Shown here: positions 8,779 through 16,522 of the stretch, piece by piece
Layout of the letters: each line of letters starts with the position of its first letter
How positions within the stretch are numbered: position 1 is the stretch's first letter
Assembly (NCBI GenBank): GCA_018267315.1
Contig: JAFDYS010000035.1
Span: forward strand, 1-64,000
DNA: 64,000 nucleotides
Reading direction: 5' to 3'
Source of the DNA: Bacteroidota bacterium
Lineage (GTDB): Bacteria; Bacteroidota; Bacteroidia; Chitinophagales; UBA10324
Made by a program: the position numbers and the translations under genes
Notes under the pieces: generated by a model
The model's database searches: none
Told to the model about the DNA's origin: nothing
What the model saw: only the letters and a program-made list of their open reading frames with translations

Positions 8779-11139
8779 TCAGAAGTTCATCCGGAACATG
8801 GGTACCGGAAAGAATCCCTGCTGGTAATTGGTAATCACTTTCTGCTGATAAATATCGTACGACTGGTCGAAAACATTTTTATGGTTTGTCAGATTCTGCA
8901 GTTCGAGTGCGAATTCCATAGATGCTTTCTTCAGGTTTTTCTTGAAATAAAATTTGGCATCGCACCGCAGATACGGATCCTGTTTCTCGGTGAACGCCTT
9001 CGATTCGTCATACACCGTCTGATGCTGCGCCTCGGATGCTTCCACATCTATCGGGGTAAGGTACTTGCCGCCGCTGGTGGAGAATTTTACATCCAGCCCG
9101 ACTGCATTGTGATGCCTGCCCACTTCAAATTCCTTTCCTCCCAGTACATTGAAAACATATTGCGTGTTGAATGCGGTATTGCGTTCCACGCCATCGCTCC
9201 CTTTGTATTTCGAATCGAAGAGTGAGGCCGTGAGCAGAAAATAGTAGCCCATGCTCAGGTATTTCTCTGCCGTGATTTCCACGCCATAGTTTCTGCCGGT
9301 ACCTTTATTGATCAAACTGTCGGTGAAGTCAGGAGCAAAGTCAGCTCCGCTGTTTAATATGGAATAAGAACTCGGATGTGATTCCACCGGCACATTAAAC
9401 AGGTGCTGGTAATACGCTTCGGTCTTCACATGAAAATCCTGGCTGAATGAATGGTCGTAGGAAAGCACGAATTGGTGAGAGCGCGTGAAGCCCATGTCCT
9501 GATTCGTTCTGACGGAACCGTTTTCCACCGGCGTTTCAATGGCATAGCTGGTAATTTGCTGCATGCGGCTTTCCAGCCCGTAGCCAATACCGAGCTGATC
9601 CTTCGGCGAAACCTGATAGGTGAAGCCCGCGCGCGGATCGAGGGCGAATGATTCGCTGAGTGAAAAATACAGCAGGTTGATACCGCCTTTGAACGTCAGC
9701 TTGTCATTGAACCGGTGCTTCCACTGCGTATAGGCCTGCGGCAGGGCGGCCTCATCCTGCAAGTCAATGCGCGTGATGTGTGTGATGCCGTCGTCAATCT
9801 TTTCATTGAAGAGGTTGAAGGAATAGTAATCAATGGTAAGCCCGCTGTTAATCACATTGCGGCGGTCGAACTTATGGCTGAGATCATACACGAGCGAGTA
9901 TATGGTTTGCGCAAAAGAGCCGTTACCCGACGGCAATTCTTCAAACGTGATATAACTGATGGAATCGCCATGGAAATTCTGATCAACGTGGGAAACGCCG
10001 AGTGTCAGTTTTGAAAATGTTTTTTCACTTAGGTTGTTTTCAATACTCACCCCGGCAATACCCGTTTTGTAATCCACGATGGTATTGGTAAAACGGCTGC
10101 CGTAAAAATCAAGTTTGGTGGTGTCGGTTTCATTGCCCAGAAAACTCACGTCGCTTTTTCCTGCGAGGCCAAATACGCTGATGCTTCCGTTCTTAAAAGG
10201 AAAATGAAGTTTGAAATTCAAATCCTGGTAATCAGGGGTGGCGCTGCCGGTGCCGAAATCAATGTTGAGTTGCTGAAACAAACCAAGGGTGGAATAGCGG
10301 TAATCAACCAGGAAAGATGATTTGGAATTTTTGCTGATGGGGCCTTCGGCCAACGCTTCGAGTCCGTTGAAGCCGATCTGTCCGAGAAATTCATAATGCT
10401 CATTGTTGCCGTTGCGCAGCCGCACATCAAACACGCCGCTGAGGGCATTGCCATACTGCGCCGGAAAAGCACTGGTGAGAAAATCGGATTTGGCCAGCGT
10501 GTTATTGTTAAGCATGCTCACCGGGCCGCCGGTGGAATTGATGGCGCCAAAGTGATTGGGATTGGGAATGTTTAATCCCTCGAGCTGCCATAACAGTCCT
10601 CCCGGTGAATTCCCGCGAATCACAATATCGTTCCGGGAATCATTCGCACTGCTCACCCCTGCAAAGTTGGCCGCCATGCGCGACGGATCACCCAGACTGC
10701 CGGCGTATCGCTCGGTTTCTTCCACATTGAAACTGCGGGCACTCACCACCGTCATGTCATTGTTTGTAACGGTGCGGTCTTTGGTGCGATCGTACTGAAT
10801 CACCACTTCCTGCAAGTCCTTTACATTTTCTTTCAGCGAAATATTCAGCACCACTTCTTTACCTGAAGTAACTTCCACGTTGGGGATCAAGCTGCTTTCA
10901 TACCCCATGTAAGAAACGTTTACATCATAGCGGCCTACCGGCACATGGCTGAGGCGGAAGGCGCCGTCTTCATCCGTGGTATTGCCGGTCTTTAGCGCCG
11001 GAATCTGCACCACGGCGCCTACGAGCGGCTGTTGGGAATCTACATCGGTAATGACACCGCGAACGGTTTGCGTAAAATCCTGGGCGCTGGCAAGAGCGGC
11101 ATGCAGCACCAGGAAAGAAATAAGGAGGACTGATTTCAT
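8779..11139 (-). CDS. TonB-dependent receptor with carboxypeptidase-like regulatory domain
   Basis: A 786-aa outer-membrane receptor. It has a signal peptide (LLISFLVLHAALASAQ), a carboxypeptidase-regulatory-like beta-sandwich at ~22-105 (VRGVITDVDSQQPLVGAVV ... GAFRLSHVPVGRYDVNVSYMGY), a plug domain at ~110-240 (YAGSLGDPSRMAANFAGV, DIVIRGNSPGGLLW), and a beta-barrel to the C-terminus ending in an aromatic FRMNF. Such receptors import substrates too large or scarce for porins. No SusD partner is adjacent, which argues against a classical polysaccharide system. It heads an operon with the LytS kinase and LytTR regulator, suggesting that the two-component system controls this receptor. The substrate is unknown. 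Confidence 0.93.
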   Translation of the reverse strand: MKSVLLISFLVLHAALASAQDFTQTVRGVITDVDSQQPLVGAVVQIPALKTGNTTDEDGAFRLSHVPVGRYDVNVSYMGYESSLIPNVEVTSGKEVVLNISLKENVKDLQEVVIQYDRTKDRTVTNNDMTVVSARSFNVEETERYAGSLGDPSRMAANFAGVSSANDSRNDIVIRGNSPGGLLWQLEGLNIPNPNHFGAINSTGGPVSMLNNNTLAKSDFLTSAFPAQYGNALSGVFDVRLRNGNNEHYEFLGQIGFNGLEALAEGPISKNSKSSFLVDYRYSTLGLFQQLNIDFGTGSATPDYQDLNFKLHFPFKNGSISVFGLAGKSDVSFLGNETDTTKLDFYGSRFTNTIVDYKTGIAGVSIENNLSEKTFSKLTLGVSHVDQNFHGDSISYITFEELPSGNGSFAQTIYSLVYDLSHKFDRRNVINSGLTIDYYSFNLFNEKIDDGITHITRIDLQDEAALPQAYTQWKHRFNDKLTFKGGINLLYFSLSESFALDPRAGFTYQVSPKDQLGIGYGLESRMQQITSYAIETPVENGSVRTNQDMGFTRSHQFVLSYDHSFSQDFHVKTEAYYQHLFNVPVESHPSSYSILNSGADFAPDFTDSLINKGTGRNYGVEITAEKYLSMGYYFLLTASLFDSKYKGSDGVERNTAFNTQYVFNVLGGKEFEVGRHHNAVGLDVKFSTSGGKYLTPIDVEASEAQHQTVYDESKAFTEKQDPYLRCDAKFYFKKNLKKASMEFALELQNLTNHKNVFDQSYDIYQQKVITNYQQGFFPVPMFRMNF

Positions 11140-11198
11140 GTGTTATTGTTTTAGGCGTCAAAGGTGAAGGCGCCCCGCCTGGAAACACGGACTATTCC

Positions 11199-11230
11199 GA
11201 TGAAGCGTACAATGGGACGGATGAAGCGTA
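11199..11230. promoter_or_regulatory. Paired 11-bp direct repeats, candidate LytTR operator
   Basis: GATGAAGCGTA occurs at 11199-11209 and again at 11220-11230, a period of exactly 21 bp or two helical turns. The first copy is 60 bp upstream of the TonB receptor start and 90 bp upstream of the divergent epimerase start. LytTR regulators (AgrA, ComE, AlgR types) bind paired ~9-bp direct repeats with about this period, and a LytTR regulator is in the receptor operon. Binding itself is inference. Confidence 0.5.
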
Positions 11231-11291
11231 GCCTTACGGAGAATTATTGCAATCGCCTTACCCATACCTTCGCAGCATAATCCATTTCTTT

Positions 11292-12269
11292 ATGAAATAC
11301 TTCCTCACCGGCGCCACGGGTTTTCTCGGTGGTGTGCTCGCCCGACAGCTTCGCGAAGCGCATCATGAAGTGATCGCTGTTGTTCGCAATCCTGAAAAAG
11401 CAGGGAAGCTGAAATCACTCGGTGTGACCGTGGTGAAAGGCGACGTGACCGACAAAGAAAGCATGCGCGAAGCCATGCGCGGCTGCGACGGCGTGTTTCA
11501 TGTGGCGGGTTGGTACAAGGTGGGTGTAAGGGATAAATCAGAAGGAAGAAGAATCAATGTGGACGGCACACGCCATGTTCTCGAACTGATGAAAGAGCTG
11601 CACATTCCCAAAGGCATTTACACGAGCACGCTGGCGATCAACAGCGACACGCACGGCGCTGTGCATGACGAGACCTTTCATTTTACCGGAAAGCACATCA
11701 GTGAATACGACCGCACGAAAGCCGAAGCGCATGACGTGGCGCTGCAGTTCATCCAAGAAGGATTGCCACTCGTGATCGCGATGCCGGGCCTGATCTACGG
11801 ACCCGACGGCACCTCGCTGAGTGATGAAGCGTGGCGGCTGTACCTGAAAAAGAAACTGCCCATGGTGGGCGGCGGCAGCGGCTACTGCTGGGGACATGTG
11901 GAAGACATTGCGCATGCGCACCTCCTCGCCATGGAGAAAGCCGCCCCCGGCTCCACCTACATCATCTGCGGACCGAAGCACACGTTTGATGAAGCATTCG
12001 ACATGGCGAAAAAAATCACAGGCATAGGCAAGCCCCTGCAGATACCGCCGGTGATGATGAAGTTCTCCGCCTTCCTGGTTTCCCTCATTGAATGGCTCAT
12101 CCCCATGCCGGAGATGTATGCCGCTGAAACCCTGCGCGTGAGCGCCGGCGTCACCTACTACGGCGACAACAGCAAAGCCCGCCGCGACCTCGGCTATAAC
12201 CCCCGCCCGCTGGAAGAGGGTTTGAGGGAGACGCTGGAGTATGAAGCTGGGAAGATGAAGAAGAAATGA
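11292..12269 (+). CDS. NAD(P)-dependent epimerase/3-beta-HSD-like SDR
   Basis: A 325-aa extended short-chain dehydrogenase/reductase. The N-terminal Rossmann motif GATGFLGG binds NAD(P), and the catalytic Tyr-x3-Lys is YDRTK near residue 140. An in-frame upstream start exists at 11247, but ATG 11292 (MKYFLTGATG) begins directly at the Rossmann strand, as is normal for the family. Members act on nucleotide sugars, flavonoid-like compounds or steroids, so the substrate is not predictable. It is divergent from the TonB receptor and shares the region with the candidate LytTR repeats. Confidence 0.88.
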   Translation: MKYFLTGATGFLGGVLARQLREAHHEVIAVVRNPEKAGKLKSLGVTVVKGDVTDKESMREAMRGCDGVFHVAGWYKVGVRDKSEGRRINVDGTRHVLELMKELHIPKGIYTSTLAINSDTHGAVHDETFHFTGKHISEYDRTKAEAHDVALQFIQEGLPLVIAMPGLIYGPDGTSLSDEAWRLYLKKKLPMVGGGSGYCWGHVEDIAHAHLLAMEKAAPGSTYIICGPKHTFDEAFDMAKKITGIGKPLQIPPVMMKFSAFLVSLIEWLIPMPEMYAAETLRVSAGVTYYGDNSKARRDLGYNPRPLEEGLRETLEYEAGKMKKK

Positions 12270-12360
12270 AGTGCTTGGTTGAGTGAGGGGGATTGGGGAG
12301 ATTTGGCAAGTTAAAAGAAGGAATAGATGATGCTTGCATCAGGAAGGGTATGACTATAAT

Positions 12361-12368
12361 TATCTTTG
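12361..12368 (+). promoter_or_regulatory. Possible -7 promoter box for the ImmA/IrrE gene
   Basis: TATCTTTG fits the Bacteroidota TAnnTTTG consensus and lies only 8 bp before the GTG at 12376. If used, the transcript would be almost leaderless for that start, or the ATG at 12406 would be the real start. No strong -33 TTTG is at the expected distance. Confidence 0.35.
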
Positions 12369-12375
12369 AAACAAA

Positions 12376-13503
12376 GTGAGAACGGAATTAAACATAAACG
12401 CAAACATGATTACATGGGCAATAGCCCGTGCAGGATATGATTTGCATGAGTTTGTCGCAAAAGTTCCGAGAGTTGGCCAATGGATTAAGGGAGAAAAAAA
12501 ACCAACCGTAAAGCAGTTGGAAATATTTTCCAGGAAAGTGCATTTGCCTTTCGGCTATTTGTTTTTGCCATACCCACCCGAAGAAAAATTACCGATACCA
12601 TTTTTCAGAACCAACAATCCGCAACCTACCAATGTCAGCGTAAATGTTTACGATACCATTTTGCTGATGCAACAACGGCAGGATTGGTTGAGAGAATATT
12701 TGAAGGACAACGATTTCAAACCAATTTCTTTTGTCGGAAAATTTCGTAACCAAGCCAATGTTGCTGCAATAGTTTCTGACATAAGAAACACTTTGGGCCT
12801 GCAGGAAAATTGGGCAAGCCAGTGCGACACATGGACAGATGCGTTGGAAAAACTCACTCATAAAATTGAGGAGACAGGAATTATTTCCGTGTTCAACGGA
12901 GTAGTTGAAAACAACACCAGCCGACCTATTAGTGTTGACGAGTGCAGAGGATTTGTTTTGGTTGATGACTTTGCTCCATTTATGTTTATTAATAACAGCG
13001 ATGGCAAAGCAGCACAGATGTTTACCATTGTGCATGAGTTGGCCCATATATGGACAGGTGAAAGTGCAGGGTTTGATTTCAGAAAACTAAGACCAGCCGA
13101 TAACCCGATTGAAATTCTTTGCGATAAAGTAGCTGCTGAATTTTTGGTTCCGAAAAATACTTTCAATGAAGTGTGGCAGCGAAACCCACAGATAAAATAT
13201 TGTTCCCGATTTTTTAAAGTCAGTGAAATTGTTATTGCAAGAAGGGCTTTAGACACTGGAAAAATTTCTTTGCAGGAGTTTTACAATTTCTATGATGAAT
13301 ACATAAATAGAGAATTTATCAAGAAAGAAAATCAGGCAGGTGGCGGAGATTTTTATGCGACCACTAAAAAAAGATTAAGCATGACATTCGCTGCACATGT
13401 GAACAATGCCGTGAAGGCGGGAAAACTTTTGTATCGTGATGCTTATCGTTTAACCAGTTTGAAAGGTGACACCTATCAAACATTTTTTACACAACATTTT
13501 TGA
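12376..13503 (+). CDS. XRE-like/ImmA-IrrE family metallopeptidase
   Basis: A 375-aa protein with an N-terminal helix-turn-helix-like region (~8-65) and a C-terminal ImmA/IrrE (DUF955/COG2856) Zn-peptidase domain. The zinc motif HELAH is at residues 220-224 and the distal acidic ligand is probably Glu in KVAAEFLVP. Family members cleave repressors in phage, ICE and stress systems, or act as the antitoxin-like half of toxin-antitoxin pairs. GTG 12376 preserves the usual N-terminus (RTELNINANMITWARA-like); ATG 12406 is the alternative. The DUF4411 gene starts 7 bp after its stop. The pair is bordered by the RAYT/repeat island, suggesting mobility. Confidence 0.87.
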   Translation: MRTELNINANMITWAIARAGYDLHEFVAKVPRVGQWIKGEKKPTVKQLEIFSRKVHLPFGYLFLPYPPEEKLPIPFFRTNNPQPTNVSVNVYDTILLMQQRQDWLREYLKDNDFKPISFVGKFRNQANVAAIVSDIRNTLGLQENWASQCDTWTDALEKLTHKIEETGIISVFNGVVENNTSRPISVDECRGFVLVDDFAPFMFINNSDGKAAQMFTIVHELAHIWTGESAGFDFRKLRPADNPIEILCDKVAAEFLVPKNTFNEVWQRNPQIKYCSRFFKVSEIVIARRALDTGKISLQEFYNFYDEYINREFIKKENQAGGGDFYATTKKRLSMTFAAHVNNAVKAGKLLYRDAYRLTSLKGDTYQTFFTQHF

Positions 13504-13509
13504 ACTATC

Positions 13510-14010
13510 ATGAACATTTATGTTGTGGATAGCAATTTTTTCATTGAAGCGCACAGGACAACCTACCCTCTTGATGTGGCTCACAGTTTTTGGAATAAAG
13601 TAAAACTGTTAGCTGATGATGGAAAAATTATCAGCATTGACAAAGTGAAAAAAGAAATTTACGACCATGAGGATGCTCTAAAAACTTGGTGTGTAAATAA
13701 TTTGCCTCAGGACTTTTTCAAAGACACAACACAGGTAATGGCTACATACGGACAAGTAGCTGCATGGGCAGCATCACGAAGCGGACATTATTTGCCAAAT
13801 GCACTTGCAGAGTTTTTAAATGCTGATGAAGCAGATGCGCATATTGTCGCTTATGCTTTGGCAGACAATGCGAATCGAATTGTAACAACACAGGAAATCA
13901 GCGAACCGAGCCGAAGAAACAAAGTCAAAATTCCAGAAGCATGTATTGCACTTGGAGTTCAGTATTGCAATACAATTGAAATGTTTAGACAACTTGGAGA
14001 AACATTCTGA
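13510..14010 (+). CDS. DUF4411 family PIN-like protein, probable toxin
   Basis: A 166-aa protein of the DUF4411 type, related to PIN nucleases. The N-terminus MNIYVVDSNFFIEAH has the first acidic PIN residue (Asp7), with others in KKEIYDHED (Glu, ~49) and NADEADAHIVAYA (Asp, ~112-116); the end has a TTQE stretch typical of the last PIN strand. DUF4411 genes are often found next to ImmA/IrrE-XRE genes, as here, and such pairs are predicted toxin-antitoxin modules. Ribonuclease activity is inferred from the fold, not shown. A two-hairpin repeat module begins ~20 bp after the stop. Confidence 0.82.
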   Translation: MNIYVVDSNFFIEAHRTTYPLDVAHSFWNKVKLLADDGKIISIDKVKKEIYDHEDALKTWCVNNLPQDFFKDTTQVMATYGQVAAWAASRSGHYLPNALAEFLNADEADAHIVAYALADNANRIVTTQEISEPSRRNKVKIPEACIALGVQYCNTIEMFRQLGETF

Positions 14011-14031
14011 CAATGGGTAATTCCCCCCCCT

Positions 14032-14077
14032 CGTCCTCGTCTGTGACGAGGATGCCATTGTTCAGCATTTGCAATGC
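14032..14077. repeat. Two-hairpin palindromic module 1
   Basis: Hairpin one (14035-14051) has arms CCTCGTC/GACGAGG around a TGT loop. After 13 bp, hairpin two (14065-14077) has arms GCATT/AATGC around TGC. A C-run precedes the module. The same design (hairpin, 13-bp spacer starting ATG, hairpin) recurs at 15358 and 15669. It lies immediately upstream of the first RAYT gene. Confidence 0.75.
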
Positions 14078-14115
14078 GAATTGGACTGTTAACTTTGATA
14101 GATACTCATCTTACG

Positions 14116-14670
14116 GTGTCCGGCGACAGATACACAATAACTGATCAACAAGGCATTTATTTTCTCACGTTTACAGTAGTTGACTGGCTGAACGTTTTCA
14201 CCCGCAGAAGTTACAAGGATACAATTGTTGATTCGCTGAATTACTGTATTGCTCAAAAAGGATTGATTGTTTACAATTGGTGTCTGATGAGTAATCATCT
14301 GCACCTGATTGCATCTGCAAAGGAAGATGCAAAACTTTCTGACATCATTCGTGATTTTAAAAAATTCACGGCAAAGAAGATCATTGAGCAAATACAACAG
14401 GAAGGCGAAAGCAGAAAAGAATGGTTGCTGAAACATTTCGAATACGCAGGGAAGTATGATAAACGAATTAAGCAATACAAGTTTTGGAGAGAAGATAATC
14501 ATGCCCTCTACTTACATCCAACTGAAACAAAAATAATCGACCAAAAAGTTGACTATATCCACAACAATCCAGTTGTGGAAGGAATTGTTGAATCACCTGA
14601 AGAATATCTGTATAGTTCGGCAATAGATTATGCCGGGGAAAAAGGATTGGTGAATATTGTTAGAATGTGA
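14116..14670 (+). CDS. REP-associated Y1 (RAYT/IS200-like) transposase 1
   Basis: A Y1 (HUH) single-strand transposase of the REP-associated type. The metal-binding HLH is in SNHLHLI, the nucleophilic Tyr in DYIHNNPV, and the C-terminal signature is SSAIDYAGEKG. The frame opens at ATG 14074 inside a palindromic repeat, but those first 14 residues have no counterpart in the two sister proteins. GTG 14116 gives 185 aa, close to the 182 aa of the others, so I prefer it with moderate confidence. RAYTs are usually domesticated single genes that mobilise or maintain short palindromes. Palindromes with TGT/TGC loops lie upstream and an ACA-loop one lies downstream. Confidence 0.85.
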   Translation: MSGDRYTITDQQGIYFLTFTVVDWLNVFTRRSYKDTIVDSLNYCIAQKGLIVYNWCLMSNHLHLIASAKEDAKLSDIIRDFKKFTAKKIIEQIQQEGESRKEWLLKHFEYAGKYDKRIKQYKFWREDNHALYLHPTETKIIDQKVDYIHNNPVVEGIVESPEEYLYSSAIDYAGEKGLVNIVRM

Positions 14671-14679
14671 TCATTACAA

Positions 14680-14694
14680 ATCGTTACAAACGAT
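14680..14694. repeat. Single hairpin with ACA loop
   Basis: Arms ATCGTT/AACGAT around ACA, 10 bp after the stop of RAYT 1. The loop orientation is opposite to that of the hairpins upstream of the gene, so the gene is bracketed by repeats in inverted orientation. It could double as a transcription stop. Confidence 0.55.
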
Positions 14695-14713
14695 TATCCA
14701 TTTCATCCTCGTT

Positions 14714-14764
14714 AGTCCGGATTTGTAATCCGGACTGATTGAGCCGCGGAATTTGCAATTCCGC
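14714..14764. repeat. Two-hairpin palindromic module 2
   Basis: Hairpin one (14714-14736) has perfect 10-bp arms starting AGTCCGGATT around TGT; hairpin two (14746-14764) has arms GCGGAATT/AATTCCGC around TGC, after a 9-bp spacer. It precedes RAYT 2. An exact inverted copy of hairpin one is at 15772-15794. Confidence 0.8.
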
Positions 14765-14795
14765 AATTGCTACCTTCAATTCCAAACCACCATCC

Positions 14796-15344
14796 ATGGG
14801 ATTCAAATATAAAGCGGATAATCCTGAAGGCATTTACTTCACAACATCTACCATCGTTCAGTGGATTGATTTGTTCACCCGAAAAGAATTACAGGAGGTT
14901 GTCATTGATTCGCTCAATTACTGCCAGCAGGCAAAAGGACTAATAATCTTCGCATGGAGCCTGATGCCAAGTCACCTTCATCTTATTGCTGCTGCAAAAG
15001 GCAAGAATTCCTTATCAGATATTATGAGAGACTTCAAGAAACACACTTCAAAAAAATTGGTGAAGACTATTGAAGAAATTAATGAGAGCAGAAGCAGTTG
15101 GCTCATGAGCGCGTTTGAATTTGCAGGCAGGCCTGATCGTAAAATCAAAGACTTTAAAGTTTGGCAAGATGGTTTTCATCCTGAAGAATTGATTACAAAT
15201 CGATTCATAGATCAGAAGCTGGATTACGTACATAATAATGCGGTTGTGGCAGGATTTGTAAATGAACCTCATCATTATGCATTGAGTTCGGCGATTGACT
15301 ATGCAGGTGGCAAAGGAATAGTTGATATAACCTTTTTAGAATGA
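14796..15344 (+). CDS. REP-associated Y1 transposase 2
   Basis: A 182-aa RAYT of the same subfamily as the genes at 14116 and 57150. HLH lies in PSHLHLI, the nucleophilic Tyr in LDYVHNNAV, and the family ending is SSAIDYAGGKG. The open frame begins at a TTG inside the upstream repeat, but ATG 14796 (MGFKYKADNPEG) aligns with the start of the 57150 protein and gives the same length. TGT/TGC-loop hairpins lie upstream and ACA/GCA-loop hairpins downstream, an inverted arrangement expected of a RAYT with cognate repeats. There are no canonical IS ends or target duplications. Confidence 0.88.
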   Translation: MGFKYKADNPEGIYFTTSTIVQWIDLFTRKELQEVVIDSLNYCQQAKGLIIFAWSLMPSHLHLIAAAKGKNSLSDIMRDFKKHTSKKLVKTIEEINESRSSWLMSAFEFAGRPDRKIKDFKVWQDGFHPEELITNRFIDQKLDYVHNNAVVAGFVNEPHHYALSSAIDYAGGKGIVDITFLE

Positions 15345-15357
15345 TCAATGCGTTTAA

Positions 15358-15404
15358 TGGATTACAAATCCAATGGCTCAACAGATCGGGATTGCAAATC
15401 CCGA
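15358..15404. repeat. Two-hairpin palindromic module 3 (inverted orientation)
   Basis: Hairpin one (15358-15372) has arms TGGATT/AATCCA around ACA; after a 13-bp spacer (15373-15385, beginning ATG), hairpin two (15386-15404) has arms TCGGGATT/AATCCCGA around GCA. It follows the stop of RAYT 2 and its loops are the reverse complement of those upstream. Confidence 0.78.
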
Positions 15405-15645
15405 CCAACGGGGGGTTTGGTTCTGGCAAAAAATGAAAAGTGAAAATGCTTGCAAGAAGCTTGATAAATACATTCAGATTCGCGGAAATATTGCGCATAG
15501 ACGCAAGCATCACGAGAAGATTAGTAAACATGCAGGGAGCGATTTTTTAAATCATGTGTTTTATTTATGTAAGAAAACCGATAATGAAATATCATCTCAT
15601 CTAGAAATTGTAACTGGCATGCGACCCTGGCAATTAGTCAGCTAA
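15373..15645 (+). pseudogene. HEPN (RiboL-PSP-type) domain fragment
   Basis: A 90-codon frame whose first ~15 codons are read from repeat module 3. Similarity to a HEPN domain begins only around WFWQKMKSENACKKLDKYI, so it looks like the 3' end of a longer gene cut off by repeat or RAYT activity. The catalytic-type motif R-x4-H of HEPN ribonucleases is present as RGNIAH (residues 37-42). Full-length RiboL-PSP HEPN proteins are about twice this size or more. ATG 15433 could give a short product, but function is doubtful. The family call rests on motif recognition. Confidence 0.5.
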
Positions 15646-15668
15646 GTCACGCCTCCCTCCCCTCTCGT

Positions 15669-15713
15669 CCTCGTCTGTGACGAGGATGCAATTGAAGCCG
15701 CATTTGTAATGCG
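15669..15713. repeat. Two-hairpin palindromic module 4
   Basis: The first hairpin (15669-15685), arms CCTCGTC/GACGAGG around TGT, is identical to the first hairpin of module 1. After 13 bp the second hairpin (15699-15713) has arms CGCATT/AATGCG around TGT. A pyrimidine-rich, C-rich run precedes it, as in module 1. Confidence 0.78.
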
Positions 15714-15771
15714 AGTGTGTGAGCATTCCCGACCTGCTAAGAAATCAGATTTCAAAGCTGATCATTCAAAA

Positions 15772-15794
15772 AGTCCGGATTACAAATCCGGACT
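15772..15794. repeat. 10-bp-arm hairpin, inverted copy of 14714
   Basis: Arms starting AGTCCGGATT close around ACA. It is the exact reverse complement of 14714-14736, so these two copies bracket RAYT 2, the HEPN stump and module 4 as inverted repeats about 1 kb apart. It lies 18 bp beyond the 3' end of the minus-strand gene at 15812. Confidence 0.75.
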
Positions 15795-15811
15795 AGCGTG
15801 AGTTTCTTAAT

Positions 15812-16456
15812 TTAATTTTTGGTTCCATCCCTTTTTAGTCGCCTGTTGAGTTCGGCTGATATCTCTTCCATTGTTTGCATCCATATCTGTCGCACCTGCT
15901 CTTTTTGTTCTTTTCTCAGCAAACTGTCGTCAACGAAGGTTTTGAACTCGTGGATTTCGCCTTCTTCATGATACTTGCCTAAACCAATGCCGCCAAGGAG
16001 CGAGCAGAAAAGCTGTTGCTTGCCCTCTTCCATTGGAAAATAACAGGGAAGCATGATGATGTTCTTCCTGAAAAAATGTTTTACCAGATCTTCAGGTTTT
16101 TCAATCGCTATTTTTCCTCGCTCTTTGTAACGCTTGAAGAAGTGAGTATTGAAATGCATTAGTCTTTCCGTGCCGAATCCAAAGAGGAAATGCGAAGCGG
16201 TGACACCCGTGTCATCATAAGAAACAAGATAGGGAATGGTGGTGATGTTGCCTTTTTTACATTCGATGGTAATGCGCCAGTTGTTTTTGCTTAGCGTAGT
16301 GCACATGATGGTTTCGGCAAAATCCTTTTTTCCGGTGCGCATCCATTTTGATCGGTAGGTTACTTCAATAGCTTTCAGCATGCCATTAATCTCACTCTCG
16401 TAATCGGCAACGAGCGCTTTCCTGATTTCCTGCAATTTCATTGACGGAACTATCAT
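15812..16456 (-). CDS. Hypothetical protein of the accessory island
   Basis: A soluble protein of about 214 aa that I do not recognise. It has no signal peptide or membrane segment. The C-terminal ~40 residues are highly charged (SLLRKEQKEQVRQIW, ELNRRLKRDG). A central HFNTHFFKRYKERG stretch and an N-terminal KLQEIRKALVADYESEI helix are the most distinctive parts. Starts at ATG 16456 or ATG 16441 are both plausible. It is bracketed by palindromic repeats on both sides, suggesting acquired or mobilised DNA. Confidence 0.6.
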   Translation of the reverse strand: MIVPSMKLQEIRKALVADYESEINGMLKAIEVTYRSKWMRTGKKDFAETIMCTTLSKNNWRITIECKKGNITTIPYLVSYDDTGVTASHFLFGFGTERLMHFNTHFFKRYKERGKIAIEKPEDLVKHFFRKNIIMLPCYFPMEEGKQQLFCSLLGGIGLGKYHEEGEIHEFKTFVDDSLLRKEQKEQVRQIWMQTMEEISAELNRRLKRDGTKN

Positions 16457-16522
16457 ACCGTGCAAGTGATTTCAGGAAAGCTAATGTAAGGAATTGCGAA
16501 TCCAATTAGTCCCCCCTCTCGT

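Noticed and set aside
8779-11139. SusC-type receptor of a polysaccharide utilisation locus
   Set aside because: No SusD gene or glycoside hydrolase is adjacent, and the context is a two-component regulator instead.
11140-11291. Cobalamin riboswitch before the TonB receptor
   Set aside because: The leader is short, and neither the B12-box nor a matching fold is visible; the direct repeats are better explained as an operator.
14032-15794. CRISPR-like array of short repeats
   Set aside because: Repeats vary in arm sequence and spacing, there are genes between them, and no leader, regular spacer length or cas gene is present.
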